DNA from: CAVZZV01 sp963779845
GTDB taxonomy: Bacteria > Bacteroidota > Bacteroidia > Bacteroidales > GCA-2748055
NCBI GenBank assembly: GCA_963779845.1
Contig: CAVZZV010000005.1
Span: forward strand, 1,302,001 to 1,366,000
DNA: 64,000 nucleotides
Direction: 5' to 3'
Under the pieces are notes generated by a model, which saw only the letters and a list, made by a program, of their open reading frames with translations, was not told the DNA's origin and ran no database searches. The translations under genes and the position numbers were made by a program. Below are positions 24,800 through 33,377 of this stretch, piece after piece. Numbering within the stretch: position 1 is the stretch's first letter; each line of letters opens with the position of its first letter.

Positions 24800-26017
24800 T
24801 CAATGGATGCGGTACCCCGAAAAAATCGCCCGATGAGAAACCAAGGAATCATCCAGAGTTTTTAATGAAAGCTGTATATTATCCCCTGCCTGGAGATAAT
24901 AAATAAAATTAAATGTTCGAACATCAGCGAAATAGGTGGGGGACCATCCAAAAATTACCTCCTGTTTATCTCCATTTTTGAATATACGTAAGGAATGGCT
25001 AGGAATAAAATCATAAGTGACACTGAAAGAATATAATCCTTCTCCCCCTGCAGGTACAGTAAACATTCCATTTGTATTATTAAAGGCATTCCCCATATTT
25101 AGTTCCGGGACCTTAAAATCTAGAAATACAGAATCCCCGTTATTCATTAAAACTTTTCCCTTATCCCTAAAAGCCCTGAATGCAATAATTTCAGGTCTCA
25201 GGTTAACGGTTTTCCCTTTTGAAAGACTAAGATTATAACCATTAAGGTTAATGTCCTGTATCTCGTTCGTTGTATCATTATCCGTAACCACCGTATTTCC
25301 ACCGGAAACAGAGAGCGAATTGCCTGTCCTGGAAAGGGATTGATTGTCGGTATTGTCGAGATATGGCGTAAGATCCAGGATGGTTGCTGCGGGATTGTTC
25401 GTAATTTTAAGCTTATGTTCCAGACTTAAGTTCAGATCCTGCCGTTCATTTTCCGGATCATGGTCAGCATCATTGACCACATCGCTAAGGGTAACGGAAT
25501 TGGTCACCGTGCTGCCTTGTTTTATTTGCAAAACGGAACCTTCCAGGGAAAGGATCTGAATTTCGTTTTGAGGGTCCTTGTCCCTGTCCTCTTCTCCTCC
25601 GGCACTTCCGGCGGTCGCGGCATATAGTGCGTAGGGTACGGCTAAAAACTGCATCGTGCCCATGCCGATAAAGCCCTCACCGAAATCTATTTCGATCTTC
25701 AGGAAATGAGGGGAAGATCCCCAATCTATATTCACGAATTCACTCTTCTCCCCGGCATAATAGGATCCTTCACCGATGGTAATATTGAAGAGTCCAAAAG
25801 GATCGGTGGTGACTGAATGGGTTTCGGCATATTCTGTATGACCGGTTGCATCACCGCGCAGGATGGAAATCCTGACATTCAGGTTTTTACTTTTAATCTC
25901 ATTTCCCGCTTTGTCCCTTGCTACTGCCTGGTAATTGATTCCCACCGGCATATGCTGTGAGTAGGTATTCAGGAGGAAAGCCTGAAGCAGGAATAAATAA
26001 AATATTTTCTTCATCAT
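24800..26017 (-). CDS. Secreted protein with tail-fibre-like repeats and a C-terminal C1q-like domain
   Basis: 405 residues with a signal peptide (MMKKIFYLFLLQAFLLNTYS). The first third is a beta-sandwich-like domain (VGINYQAVARDKAGNEI, then FLAVPYALYAATA) seen at the start of many Bacteroidota secreted fibre-like proteins. The middle (about 145-270) has repeated DxDPxNExQxLSLxG-type units, for example DKDPQNEIQILSLEG, DHDPENERQDLNLS and DTTNEIQDINLNG. The last 130 residues resemble the C1q/TNF-like jelly roll (FNNTNGMFTVPAGGEGLYSF, then a final aromatic GYRIH). No T9SS tail is seen. Role unknown; an extracellular adhesin or ligand-binding fibre is an inference. Its start abuts the stop of the upstream T9SS-tailed gene, so they are cotranscribed. 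Confidence 0.8.
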   Translation of the reverse strand: MMKKIFYLFLLQAFLLNTYSQHMPVGINYQAVARDKAGNEIKSKNLNVRISILRGDATGHTEYAETHSVTTDPFGLFNITIGEGSYYAGEKSEFVNIDWGSSPHFLKIEIDFGEGFIGMGTMQFLAVPYALYAATAGSAGGEEDRDKDPQNEIQILSLEGSVLQIKQGSTVTNSVTLSDVVNDADHDPENERQDLNLSLEHKLKITNNPAATILDLTPYLDNTDNQSLSRTGNSLSVSGGNTVVTDNDTTNEIQDINLNGYNLSLSKGKTVNLRPEIIAFRAFRDKGKVLMNNGDSVFLDFKVPELNMGNAFNNTNGMFTVPAGGEGLYSFSVTYDFIPSHSLRIFKNGDKQEVIFGWSPTYFADVRTFNFIYYLQAGDNIQLSLKTLDDSLVSHRAIFSGYRIH

Positions 26018-26524
26018 TTACAACTTTTCAATTTTAAAAACCCGGTTCATCTTAAGGTTATCTGAATATACATGAATGAAGTAAAGGCCTTGAAGATAAT
26101 GTGAAAAATCCAGTTTCTCATCGCGGGAAGACATATTTTCCAGTTTGATAGTTTGGATTTCCCTTCCCCTAAGATCGATCACCTTCACAAAATAGGTTTT
26201 TAATGAAACCACCCGAAAAGATATGGTAAGCAAATTGCTGACCGGATTGGGGAAAACATCAATAGCATCGAGGGGCTCAATAGTGCCAGGGGGAAGATTG
26301 TTAATAAGGGAAGGCTGCTGAAATCCCTGGGAAACAAAATGGAAATTGGCGAAAAAGGAAGCCGTAACAGCTTCTCCAAGGGTATTGGAGAGATAATAGC
26401 CCTCCTTTTCCATTGAGCAGCTGATGGGAGAAATGACGGACCGGGTAATATACTGACTGTATATGCCCGGACAAGTGATTCCAAACACACAGCAAAGGAT
26501 GATAGCTTTAGTCCTCATAATCAA
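26018..26524 (-). CDS. Small secreted protein with type IX secretion C-terminal sorting domain
   Basis: 168 residues. A signal peptide (IILCCVFGITCPGIYS) precedes a short domain ending FVSQGFQQP, then a T9SS type A sorting domain at about 88-168: DVFPNPVSNLLTISF, VKVIDLRGREIQTI, LQGLYFIHVYSD and the final VFKIEKL. Such a tail routes the protein through the outer membrane by T9SS. The mature part is only about 65 residues, a layout typical of the widespread small T9SS proteins that accompany larger surface proteins. The start could be the ATG at 26518 (MRTKA). A TACTTTTG box lies at 26538-26545 on the minus strand. It directly precedes the C1q-like gene. Confidence 0.88.
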   Translation of the reverse strand: MIMRTKAIILCCVFGITCPGIYSQYITRSVISPISCSMEKEGYYLSNTLGEAVTASFFANFHFVSQGFQQPSLINNLPPGTIEPLDAIDVFPNPVSNLLTISFRVVSLKTYFVKVIDLRGREIQTIKLENMSSRDEKLDFSHYLQGLYFIHVYSDNLKMNRVFKIEKL

Positions 26525-26537
26525 TCGGAATGAACCT

Positions 26538-26545
26538 CAAAAGTA
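26538..26545 (-). promoter_or_regulatory. -7 promoter element before the T9SS-tailed gene
   Basis: On the minus strand TACTTTTG, an exact TAnnTTTG match, 13 bases before the first ATG, implying a very short leader. No TTTG at -33 is evident. Confidence 0.35.
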
Positions 26546-26592
26546 ACGAAAAATTTGAATTGAAATCAATGAGGCTTGTTTGTTTGGAATCG

Positions 26593-27702
26593 TTACAAAT
26601 TAACCCCTTCGGTTTTCTTCTCCTCCTTGTATGCCCTGACCATCTCATGGAATGTGTCGAAGAGGAAAGTAGTATCGGTTGGCCCACCCGAAGCTTCGGG
26701 GTGAAACTGGGTTGAGAAAAAGGGTTTCGATGTATGTCTCATGCCTTCATTGGTATTGTCATTGAGGTTAAGAAACAGTGGCTCCCAGTTATTTGCCAGG
26801 GTATTGTTGTTGATGGCAAAGCCATGGTTTTGTGAGGTAATATAGGCCCGGTTCGTACCAGCCTGGATCACAGGTTGATTATGGCTTCGATGGCCATATT
26901 TAAGTTTATAGGTATCTGCGCCCGATGCCAGACCCATGAGCTGGTTTCCCAAACAGATGCCCATAATTGGTCTCTCCTGCGCTAATGCTTTGCCGATATT
27001 CCGGATAGTCACATCACATTTTTTGGGGTCGCCCGGACCGTTGGAGATAAATAAACCATCGTACTCTTCCTGGAAAATGTCATAATCCCATGGAACACGG
27101 ATAATGGTATAATCCTCTTTCATCAAATAACGGATGATGCTGTTCTTCACCCCGCAATCGATCAGCACAATCTTATATTTACCATTCCCGTATACCTCCC
27201 GGTGAGGACAACTAACACTGGCCACCAGATTATCCTTGTTCGGGTCGTAAAGCGCTACATCTTTCCCGTCAAATATAATTTTTCCAGGCATAGATCCTTT
27301 TTCCCGGAGGATTTTGGTGAGCATCCGGGTATCCACATTATAGATGCCAGGTATATTCTTCTCCTTAAGCCAATCTCCAAGGCTCTTCTCCGCATTCCAA
27401 TGGGAATATTCCTCTGTATAATCGGAAATGACTAGAGCAGAAATATGGAGATTATCCGATTCAAAAAATTTAAACAGCTGATCTTCTCTTTCCTTCACCG
27501 GTACCCCGTAATTGCCCACGATCGGATAGGTAAGAACGAGGATTTGCCCCTTATAGGAAGGGTCCGTCAGACTTTCCGGATATCCTGTCATTGCAGTATT
27601 GAATACCACTTCACCGGCAGTTGATACTTCCGCCCCGAAGGAAAGCCCTTCAATCTCTGTCCCGTCTTCAAGCCAAAGTTTTATATTCTTTTTATCCTCC
27701 AT
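26593..27702 (-). CDS. carA: Carbamoyl-phosphate synthase small (glutaminase) subunit
   Basis: 369 residues, the normal length. It hydrolyses glutamine and passes ammonia to CarB for carbamoyl phosphate, feeding pyrimidine and arginine synthesis. The N-domain has VVFNTAMTGYPESLTDPSY; the class I glutaminase domain has C250 in GICLGNQ, with H334 and E336 in FHPEASGG, so the catalytic triad is complete. KYGHRSHNQP and SQNHGFAI are also characteristic. carB is not adjacent in this window. The gene is five bases downstream of the DUF5106 gene on the same strand, suggesting cotranscription, although the two have no obvious functional link. Confidence 0.97.
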   Translation of the reverse strand: MEDKKNIKLWLEDGTEIEGLSFGAEVSTAGEVVFNTAMTGYPESLTDPSYKGQILVLTYPIVGNYGVPVKEREDQLFKFFESDNLHISALVISDYTEEYSHWNAEKSLGDWLKEKNIPGIYNVDTRMLTKILREKGSMPGKIIFDGKDVALYDPNKDNLVASVSCPHREVYGNGKYKIVLIDCGVKNSIIRYLMKEDYTIIRVPWDYDIFQEEYDGLFISNGPGDPKKCDVTIRNIGKALAQERPIMGICLGNQLMGLASGADTYKLKYGHRSHNQPVIQAGTNRAYITSQNHGFAINNNTLANNWEPLFLNLNDNTNEGMRHTSKPFFSTQFHPEASGGPTDTTFLFDTFHEMVRAYKEEKKTEGVNL

Positions 27703-27707
27703 GAAAA

Positions 27708-29171
27708 TTAATTTTGCTTTTTCAGTTCGTTATTAATGATCTCTTCAGCCTGCTCAGGACTAATTTTCTTAGCCACAATCTGCTTTTGATTGTCAAGTAA
27801 ATAAACAATGTTGGAACTATTCACATCAAAAGCATCCCGATAGGAATAATCGTATGGATTCCAGGCATTTATCCATCCATAAAGATTATGCTCATTGACA
27901 AAATCAACCCATTTCTTTTTCCCCTCCACTCCTCCAAGCATATTTACGGCGACCACCTCGAGTCCCTGATCCTTCAATCGTTCATATATCTCATGGAGGA
28001 CAGGAATCGTTTTTTGACAATGTCCGCAGTCAGGTTCCCAGAAATAGAGAATAATGAAGTTTCCTTTGACATCGAAAAGATTGAAGAAAGAGCCCCCGTA
28101 TGGATTACTTTTCAGGGCTGAATCCTGCATTGCCGTCTTGAAATGGTCGTCGGGAAGGCTTACTAACCGGATATCCGGAGCCACCCTTCCAATTACCAGA
28201 GGATTAATTTTTTGAACCCTTTCTTTCAGTTTTTCGATAAAGGCACTATCCGACCAGGAAGCTTCCGGAATAAAGTACTTCTCGCCGATGTAGGCATAAA
28301 CCGCATCCATCCCGATGTATTTGCTTTTTGCATAGTGGTTGAAAAGGGTGGTCAGCATGTATTTGAAGAGCAGGGTGTCGGATCGGGATTCGCTGATCAG
28401 CCAGTCTACCTCCTTAAAGATCGAGTCCGGATCAGGGTATATCCAGCGATCAAGATAGGTAAGTAATTTTTTTTCATACAGTGGAGTACGAAGCAGGCGG
28501 ACATCAGAAAGATCAAAGGTGTCCCAGTAATGATTTTTGTAATACTTCACCTGAAAAGTGGAATCAATAATATTCCCGGCGGCATCTCTCGGCGGGTCAG
28601 GTACTTCAATTTCCTTCAGGGCCGAAAGAAATTCTGAAATAAACAAGCCCTTGTTGTTTTCAATGATATTTGAGATATATGATTTAACCTCCTGGTTAAT
28701 CCTGATCATATCTTCCCGGGCAGACGCAGAATCAGCTTTGCTCACCGGATTCATTATTCTTTTCTGGAACCCTTCCGCCTCCTTACGCATATTTTCCAAA
28801 AAGACCAGATATTCATAAAAAACTTTGTTTTCTTCGGATCCCTTTATTTTTGTGTGGTTAACCAAATCGAGCGTATCGATAATGATCCCGAACTCCTGAT
28901 CGTTGCCCATGATTAAATCGAAGCGCTTCTGGCCGGGAAGGATCACGGTATAAATTCCTTCCGGAAGGCTTTTCGACCCACGGACCTCCCCCATCCCCGC
29001 CATGTCAGTAAAAAAGGTGTCCTTGAGGATCACGGTCTCGTTCAGGTAATGTCCGAATAAAAGAGTATCTTTTGCAAGATCCGGGATTTCGATTGAAATT
29101 CTATATTGGGTGTAGATAGGGGAAACGAACAGAATTACTGCCGCGAAAAGTATCAGGATTCTCTTTATCAT
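27708..29171 (-). CDS. DUF5106 / TlpA-like thioredoxin-fold periplasmic protein
   Basis: 487 residues with a signal peptide (MIKRILILFAAVILFVSPIYTQ). The N-terminal 100 residues resemble DUF4369; a helical DUF5106 region fills about 110-320; the C-terminal domain from about 335 is thioredoxin-like with IILYFWEPDCGHCQKTIPVL, giving a CGHC redox motif, and VVAVNML. These proteins are probably thiol-disulfide exchange factors in the periplasm; actual partners are unknown. carA begins five bases downstream. A clean TATCTTTG element lies upstream (29237-29244), and a prenyl synthase gene is divergent. Confidence 0.87.
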   Translation of the reverse strand: MIKRILILFAAVILFVSPIYTQYRISIEIPDLAKDTLLFGHYLNETVILKDTFFTDMAGMGEVRGSKSLPEGIYTVILPGQKRFDLIMGNDQEFGIIIDTLDLVNHTKIKGSEENKVFYEYLVFLENMRKEAEGFQKRIMNPVSKADSASAREDMIRINQEVKSYISNIIENNKGLFISEFLSALKEIEVPDPPRDAAGNIIDSTFQVKYYKNHYWDTFDLSDVRLLRTPLYEKKLLTYLDRWIYPDPDSIFKEVDWLISESRSDTLLFKYMLTTLFNHYAKSKYIGMDAVYAYIGEKYFIPEASWSDSAFIEKLKERVQKINPLVIGRVAPDIRLVSLPDDHFKTAMQDSALKSNPYGGSFFNLFDVKGNFIILYFWEPDCGHCQKTIPVLHEIYERLKDQGLEVVAVNMLGGVEGKKKWVDFVNEHNLYGWINAWNPYDYSYRDAFDVNSSNIVYLLDNQKQIVAKKISPEQAEEIINNELKKQN

Positions 29172-29236
29172 ATAAAATTTATTTAGGCGAAAACAATATC
29201 TGTGCCGATAAATAAATGAAGCTTTTTATAACAGCA

Positions 29237-29244
29237 CAAAGATA
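29237..29244 (-). promoter_or_regulatory. -7 promoter element of the DUF5106-carA unit
   Basis: On the minus strand TATCTTTG, an exact TAnnTTTG match, 65 bases before the start at 29171. The nearest TTTG upstream is 30 bases away, longer than the usual spacer. Confidence 0.45.
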
Positions 29245-29353
29245 AAGCTTATATTTATATCTCTGTAATTTGAGCAAACAATATGAAAATACCTTACCGT
29301 AGAATCGCTCTATTGAGAAATAAAAAGTATTTTGGTAAGCAAAAAATAATTCT

Positions 29354-30328
29354 ATGTTAGGTCTTGAAGATGCGATTTCACTTATTGAAAGTGAACTTGC
29401 TAAAATTAATTTTCCGGAAAAACCTTCCGGATTGTACGATCCGGTGCGGTATATACTTTCCAATGGCGGAAAACGGATCCGGCCCGCCCTGGTCCTGTTG
29501 TCGGCAAATCTGTTCAACGATTCGGTGGAAGCGGCCATTCCTCCTGCCATTGGTGTTGAAATATTTCATAATTTCACCCTACTGCACGATGACCTAATGG
29601 ATAAGTCCGGTCTCCGAAGGGGTAAACCTACCGTTCACAAAAAATGGAATCCGGATATAGCTATTTTGTCGGGCGATGCGATGTGCATGTTGGCCCACCA
29701 CTATATATCCTCAGTAAAAGAAAAAAATCTTTCCCGCATCGTGAATACTTACAATAGGATGGCCATCGAGGTATGTGAGGGACAGATGATGGATATGGAA
29801 TTCGAATTGCGGGAGGATGTCAGCATTGAGGAGTATCTCATGATGATTGAATTAAAAACCTCCGTTTTGATTGCTGCCAGCCTTAAAATAGGGGCAATGG
29901 TCAATGGCGCCTCCGAAAGGAATTCCGAGGTCCTGTATGAATTTGGTAAAAACCTTGGGCTTGCTTTCCAACTCCAGGATGACTACCTGGACACTTTTGG
30001 AAATCTGGGTTCTTTCGGCAAAAAAATTGGAAATGACATCCTCTTTAATAAGAAAACCTATTTAATGATTTCAGCATTAAACAGGGCAAAAGGGAGAACG
30101 TTGCAAAACCTAAAAGAGCTTATTTCAGATTCCCCCATTGATCCGGCCCTCAAAATAGCCCGGGTAAGGGAAATTTACGAGGAATGTGAAATAGGGCCCC
30201 TGACCCTCTCCAAAATAAACGCCTGTTTCGATCTCTCTTCAGCAAGTCTGGATTTATTAAAGGTCGGGGAGGATAAAAAACAGACGCTACGGGATTTTTC
30301 CTCCTGGCTGATGGGCAGAGGGAGGTAA
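29354..30328 (+). CDS. Polyprenyl (isoprenyl) diphosphate synthase
   Basis: 324 residues, cytosolic. It condenses isopentenyl diphosphate with an allylic primer. GGKRIRPAL (38-46), the first Asp-rich motif DDLMD (79-83), the GDAMCMLAH segment and the second motif DDYLD (209-213) are all present. The residue five positions before the first motif is F74; in characterised members an aromatic here shortens the product, so a C15-C20 product is more likely than an octaprenyl chain. That is inference. The gene is divergent from the DUF5106-carA unit, with 182 bases between the two starts. Confidence 0.92.
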   Translation: MLGLEDAISLIESELAKINFPEKPSGLYDPVRYILSNGGKRIRPALVLLSANLFNDSVEAAIPPAIGVEIFHNFTLLHDDLMDKSGLRRGKPTVHKKWNPDIAILSGDAMCMLAHHYISSVKEKNLSRIVNTYNRMAIEVCEGQMMDMEFELREDVSIEEYLMMIELKTSVLIAASLKIGAMVNGASERNSEVLYEFGKNLGLAFQLQDDYLDTFGNLGSFGKKIGNDILFNKKTYLMISALNRAKGRTLQNLKELISDSPIDPALKIARVREIYEECEIGPLTLSKINACFDLSSASLDLLKVGEDKKQTLRDFSSWLMGRGR

Positions 30329-30429
30329 TACTTATCAGGTAATTAGGTCTTTGACCAGCCTTACGGTTTGAGTTTTATTTTTCATTGTTACCCCATTTTG
30401 GCTTAATTCACATTTAATGATACAGAAAA

Positions 30430-30457
30430 GTAGCCACAGCTAGAGGCTGTGGTCTAC
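30430..30457. repeat. REP-like palindrome (11-bp stem)
   Basis: GTAG-CCACAGC, loop TAGAG, GCTGTGG, a bulged T, then CTAC. There is no T run, so it is a poor terminator. It resembles a repetitive extragenic palindrome and marks the start of an AT-rich accessory stretch. Confidence 0.4.
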
Positions 30458-30513
30458 CTCATCAAAAAAGGCTCCGTAGAAATATCAATTTCCACATTAA
30501 TTTAAAACATTTC

Positions 30514-30951
30514 ATGAAATCATATCTTCGAGTATTACCCCTGGTTCTTTTATTTGCCTCCTGTAGTAATTCTAAAACCAGGGAAGAATTAAAGAATGAG
30601 ATAATTCAAACAGAAAAGGCTTTTGAACAGATGACTTTTGAGAAAGGAATTTCTCAGGCTTTTTACTATTATGCCGCTGAGAATGCTGTCATAAAAAGGG
30701 AGAATGATTCGCTCATCACTGGAAAAGAAAACATCCGATCCTATTATGAAAAAAAGAATATGAATGTTACTAACCTAAATTGGACACCAGAGTTCATAGA
30801 GGTTTCAGCATCCGGTGATCTGGGATACACCTATGGGAAATACCAAATGAGAATTAAGAATGAGGACGATGAAACCACTGAATACCAAGGGATTTTTCAT
30901 ACAATATGGAAAAGACAGAAGGATAACAGTTGGAAATATGTCTGGGACTAA
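30514..30951 (+). CDS. DUF4440 / SnoaL-like (NTF2 fold) lipoprotein
   Basis: 145 residues. A lipoprotein signal ends in LLFASCSNS, with the lipidated Cys at residue 17. The mature part has the NTF2-like layout of DUF4440 proteins: an initial helix (NEIIQTEKAFEQMTFEKG), YYYAAENAVIKREND, a GKENIRSYY helix, and paired strands GDLGYTYGKYQM and IFHTIWKRQKDNSWKYVWD. Many members are uncharacterised; some act as isomerases or dehydratases, others only bind small molecules. Neighbouring genes are not in an obvious operon. Base composition is more AT-rich than the core genes around it. Confidence 0.85.
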   Translation: MKSYLRVLPLVLLFASCSNSKTREELKNEIIQTEKAFEQMTFEKGISQAFYYYAAENAVIKRENDSLITGKENIRSYYEKKNMNVTNLNWTPEFIEVSASGDLGYTYGKYQMRIKNEDDETTEYQGIFHTIWKRQKDNSWKYVWD

Positions 30952-31090
30952 TTTTACGGGTCATAAGCAAAAGGCAGTACAGCAAATTCAGCTATAGGCA
31001 TATAATTGACTGTAATAAATAAACCATTCCCAGAAAAAAAGCTCTAATGAATACAGATAAAAAAATCTTAATAATTTCAATTATCTATCA

Positions 31091-32302
31091 ATGAAAATAC
31101 AACTACTTGCAGTTCTATTATTATCCAATCTAATCATTCATGCACAAAATTGTGCGAACACATCTGTTGGTTATCCTCCTATTGCAGATTTGGGGGCAAA
31201 TTCCTGGCGGGGTTCTCAGGGCGGTTTGTATCCCAATGGTTCCAATTACAGACCCTCCGCACATAATCTGGCGGGACTGAATATTGCCCAAAACATTTTG
31301 CCATTGGATACCGCTGGAAAGGTGGATTTGATAAATGGGAAAATCGTTTGGCTTTCCATTGGTATGTCCAATACCACTCAGGAAACTCAGCTTCTGATTC
31401 CGATGGTTGATACCTTTTTCCGAAAAAATCCAAAGCTTGTTTTAGTAGATGGAGCACAGGGCGGACAAGACATTGATATTATTGATAATCCCAACGCCAA
31501 CTATTGGAATATCATCAATCAACGTCTTACTTTATTGGGACTATCCTATAAGCAAGTGCAGGTAATATGGTTTAAGCAGGCTCAAAAAAATCCTACAGAT
31601 ACTTCATTCGCTGCATATCCTGATTCTTTGAAATTAAAATTTAAAAAAGCCCTGCAGATTGAAAAAAATAAATTTCCTAATACGAAGCTGGCCTACTTAT
31701 CAAACAGAATTTATGCAGGATATGCAAGCGGTCCGCTAAATCCTGAACCCTATGCTTATTTTTCAGGATGGAGTGTGAAACGGTTGATTGAAGACCAGAT
31801 TAACGGCGATAGCTCGCTTGCTTACACAGGTAATAACGCCCCTGTTCCCTGGCTTGCATGGGGAGCCGATTTGTGGGCTGACGGCATCATCCCCCGGTCT
31901 GACGGACTTACATGGATTTGTCCTGCTGATTTTAATAATGACGGAACGCATCCCTCCAATCCTTTTGGCAGACAAAAAGTTGCTAATCTCCTCTTTAATT
32001 TTTTTACAACCGATTCCACCTCAATTCCGTGGTTTTTAAATCAAATAACCACCGGAATGAAAAACATCCCCCATCAAAAACAAATGAAAATATTTCCAAA
32101 TCCTGCGACCTCCATTTTAAATATATCATCTGATCAAATTCTGAATCAACTTTCTATCTGTAATTTATTAGGAGAGACTGTTTTAAACTTAACACTTGAA
32201 AAGAAAGAGACCTCAATTGATGTTAGTAGGATACCAAAAGGAATTTATTTCATCATAGCCTCTGGCATCGATTCAGTCCCACTAAGATTAATCATTCAAT
32301 AG
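31091..32302 (+). CDS. Secreted SGNH-hydrolase-like protein with T9SS sorting domain
   Basis: 403 residues with a signal peptide (MKIQLLAVLLLSNLIIHAQ). The mature domain has features of an SGNH-type hydrolase: IVWLSIGMSNTTQE, where the Ser after GM would be the block I nucleophile, LVDGAQGGQDI, and a block V-like DGTHPS (Asp and His of the triad) before GRQKVANLLFNFF. The last 70 residues are a T9SS type A sorting domain (KIFPNPATSILNISS, then IPKGIYFI). It probably acts outside the cell on an ester or acetylated polymer, but no substrate can be named and the SGNH assignment is by motif only. Confidence 0.8.
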   Translation: MKIQLLAVLLLSNLIIHAQNCANTSVGYPPIADLGANSWRGSQGGLYPNGSNYRPSAHNLAGLNIAQNILPLDTAGKVDLINGKIVWLSIGMSNTTQETQLLIPMVDTFFRKNPKLVLVDGAQGGQDIDIIDNPNANYWNIINQRLTLLGLSYKQVQVIWFKQAQKNPTDTSFAAYPDSLKLKFKKALQIEKNKFPNTKLAYLSNRIYAGYASGPLNPEPYAYFSGWSVKRLIEDQINGDSSLAYTGNNAPVPWLAWGADLWADGIIPRSDGLTWICPADFNNDGTHPSNPFGRQKVANLLFNFFTTDSTSIPWFLNQITTGMKNIPHQKQMKIFPNPATSILNISSDQILNQLSICNLLGETVLNLTLEKKETSIDVSRIPKGIYFIIASGIDSVPLRLIIQ

Positions 32303-32512
32303 TTATTGAACTGGAGCATTCATCTTCATCTCCATAATCCAGAGACATATAACACGGACCGACTCCCAGGCGGTTCTCGTTATAATGCATTCCCGAATTA
32401 AGCTGTTACCCATACTCCCATTAGTCAGAATGCCCACAAGGAAGGAATAATGAAAATAACTTTTCTGAGTGATAATTGTTATAGGTGGAGCATTAACAAA
32501 ACATGAGAAGTT

Positions 32513-33076
32513 ATGAAACGGGGAAAATTCTTTTTGATAATGCTCACCCTTTACCCTTTAAATCTCATCGGCAAAATGATACCCTCAATTGTTACAAGAA
32601 CAGGTAAAGGATTTAAAGTAAAATCTGGTGAGGCCAGGTTTGGTATCCATTATAAAATGAAAGGGGTCACGCTAAATACGCTGGATATAAAAATATCGGG
32701 CAAAGACACTGAAAATGACCTGGCCGTTTTTGAACAAATTGGTTTAACGCCTAAGGGGGGGCCTCCCCTGCACATTCATCCGGAGCAGGATGAATGGTTC
32801 TATGTAATTGATGGAGAATATTTGTTTCAGGTTGATGAGGATAGATATCAACTGAAGGCAGGCGACACAATTTTTCTCCCAAGAAATGTGAAACATGCTT
32901 TTATTCAACTAACAGAAATAGGCAAAATGATTGTTTCATATTTACCGGCTGGTAAAATGGAAGAATTCTTTGCTGTTACCGACAAATGGACATCTCCACC
33001 ATCTGAAGATGAAATTTCAAAAGTATTTGCTGAACATGGTATGCAAGTTGTTGGACCAGCCTTAAAAGTGGATTGA
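32513..33076 (+). CDS. Cupin-domain protein with N-terminal hydrophobic segment
   Basis: 187 residues. A hydrophobic stretch at about 6-22 could be a signal or anchor. A single cupin barrel follows, with motif 1 PPLHIHPEQDEWFYVIDGEY (two His, one Glu) and motif 2 AGDTIFLPRNVKHAF (one His), so all four metal ligands are present. Such small cupins include dioxygenases and sugar-binding proteins; no substrate is predictable. Gaps of about 210 and 300 bases separate it from its neighbours, so it is probably transcribed alone. Confidence 0.85.
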   Translation: MKRGKFFLIMLTLYPLNLIGKMIPSIVTRTGKGFKVKSGEARFGIHYKMKGVTLNTLDIKISGKDTENDLAVFEQIGLTPKGGPPLHIHPEQDEWFYVIDGEYLFQVDEDRYQLKAGDTIFLPRNVKHAFIQLTEIGKMIVSYLPAGKMEEFFAVTDKWTSPPSEDEISKVFAEHGMQVVGPALKVD

Positions 33077-33377
33077 AGGATTTGAAAACAATAAGTACGC
33101 ACCAAATGGCAATAGATTCTTTGATCCCCGGCCGATTTTTTCAATATTGGTAAATAAAGATTTTCGTAGATTAATAATTAAACGATAGACAAATAAAACA
33201 AAGAGTTACCTGATAAATAGGACTCTGAGCGATCTGCATTCTGAATCCAATCGGAAAAGCGATGAGTCGGTGTAAATAAAAATTACAAAGACAAACTTTT
33301 TCGCAAATTGCAGAGTGGAGGTTTTAGCAATTAAGGATGCATACTTTTTTCATTTAATCATTTAATTTTTAAAAAAT
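33077..33377. other. Intergenic stretch, 301 bases
   Basis: AT-rich, no gene seen. I looked for a SAM-type riboswitch before the downstream Cys/Met-metabolism gene and could not assemble one. It presumably holds that gene's promoter. Confidence 0.35.

Noticed and set aside
33077..33377. Possible SAM riboswitch upstream of the Cys/Met PLP enzyme
   Set aside because: I could not assemble the paired stems of any SAM riboswitch class; only loose AT-rich repeats are present.
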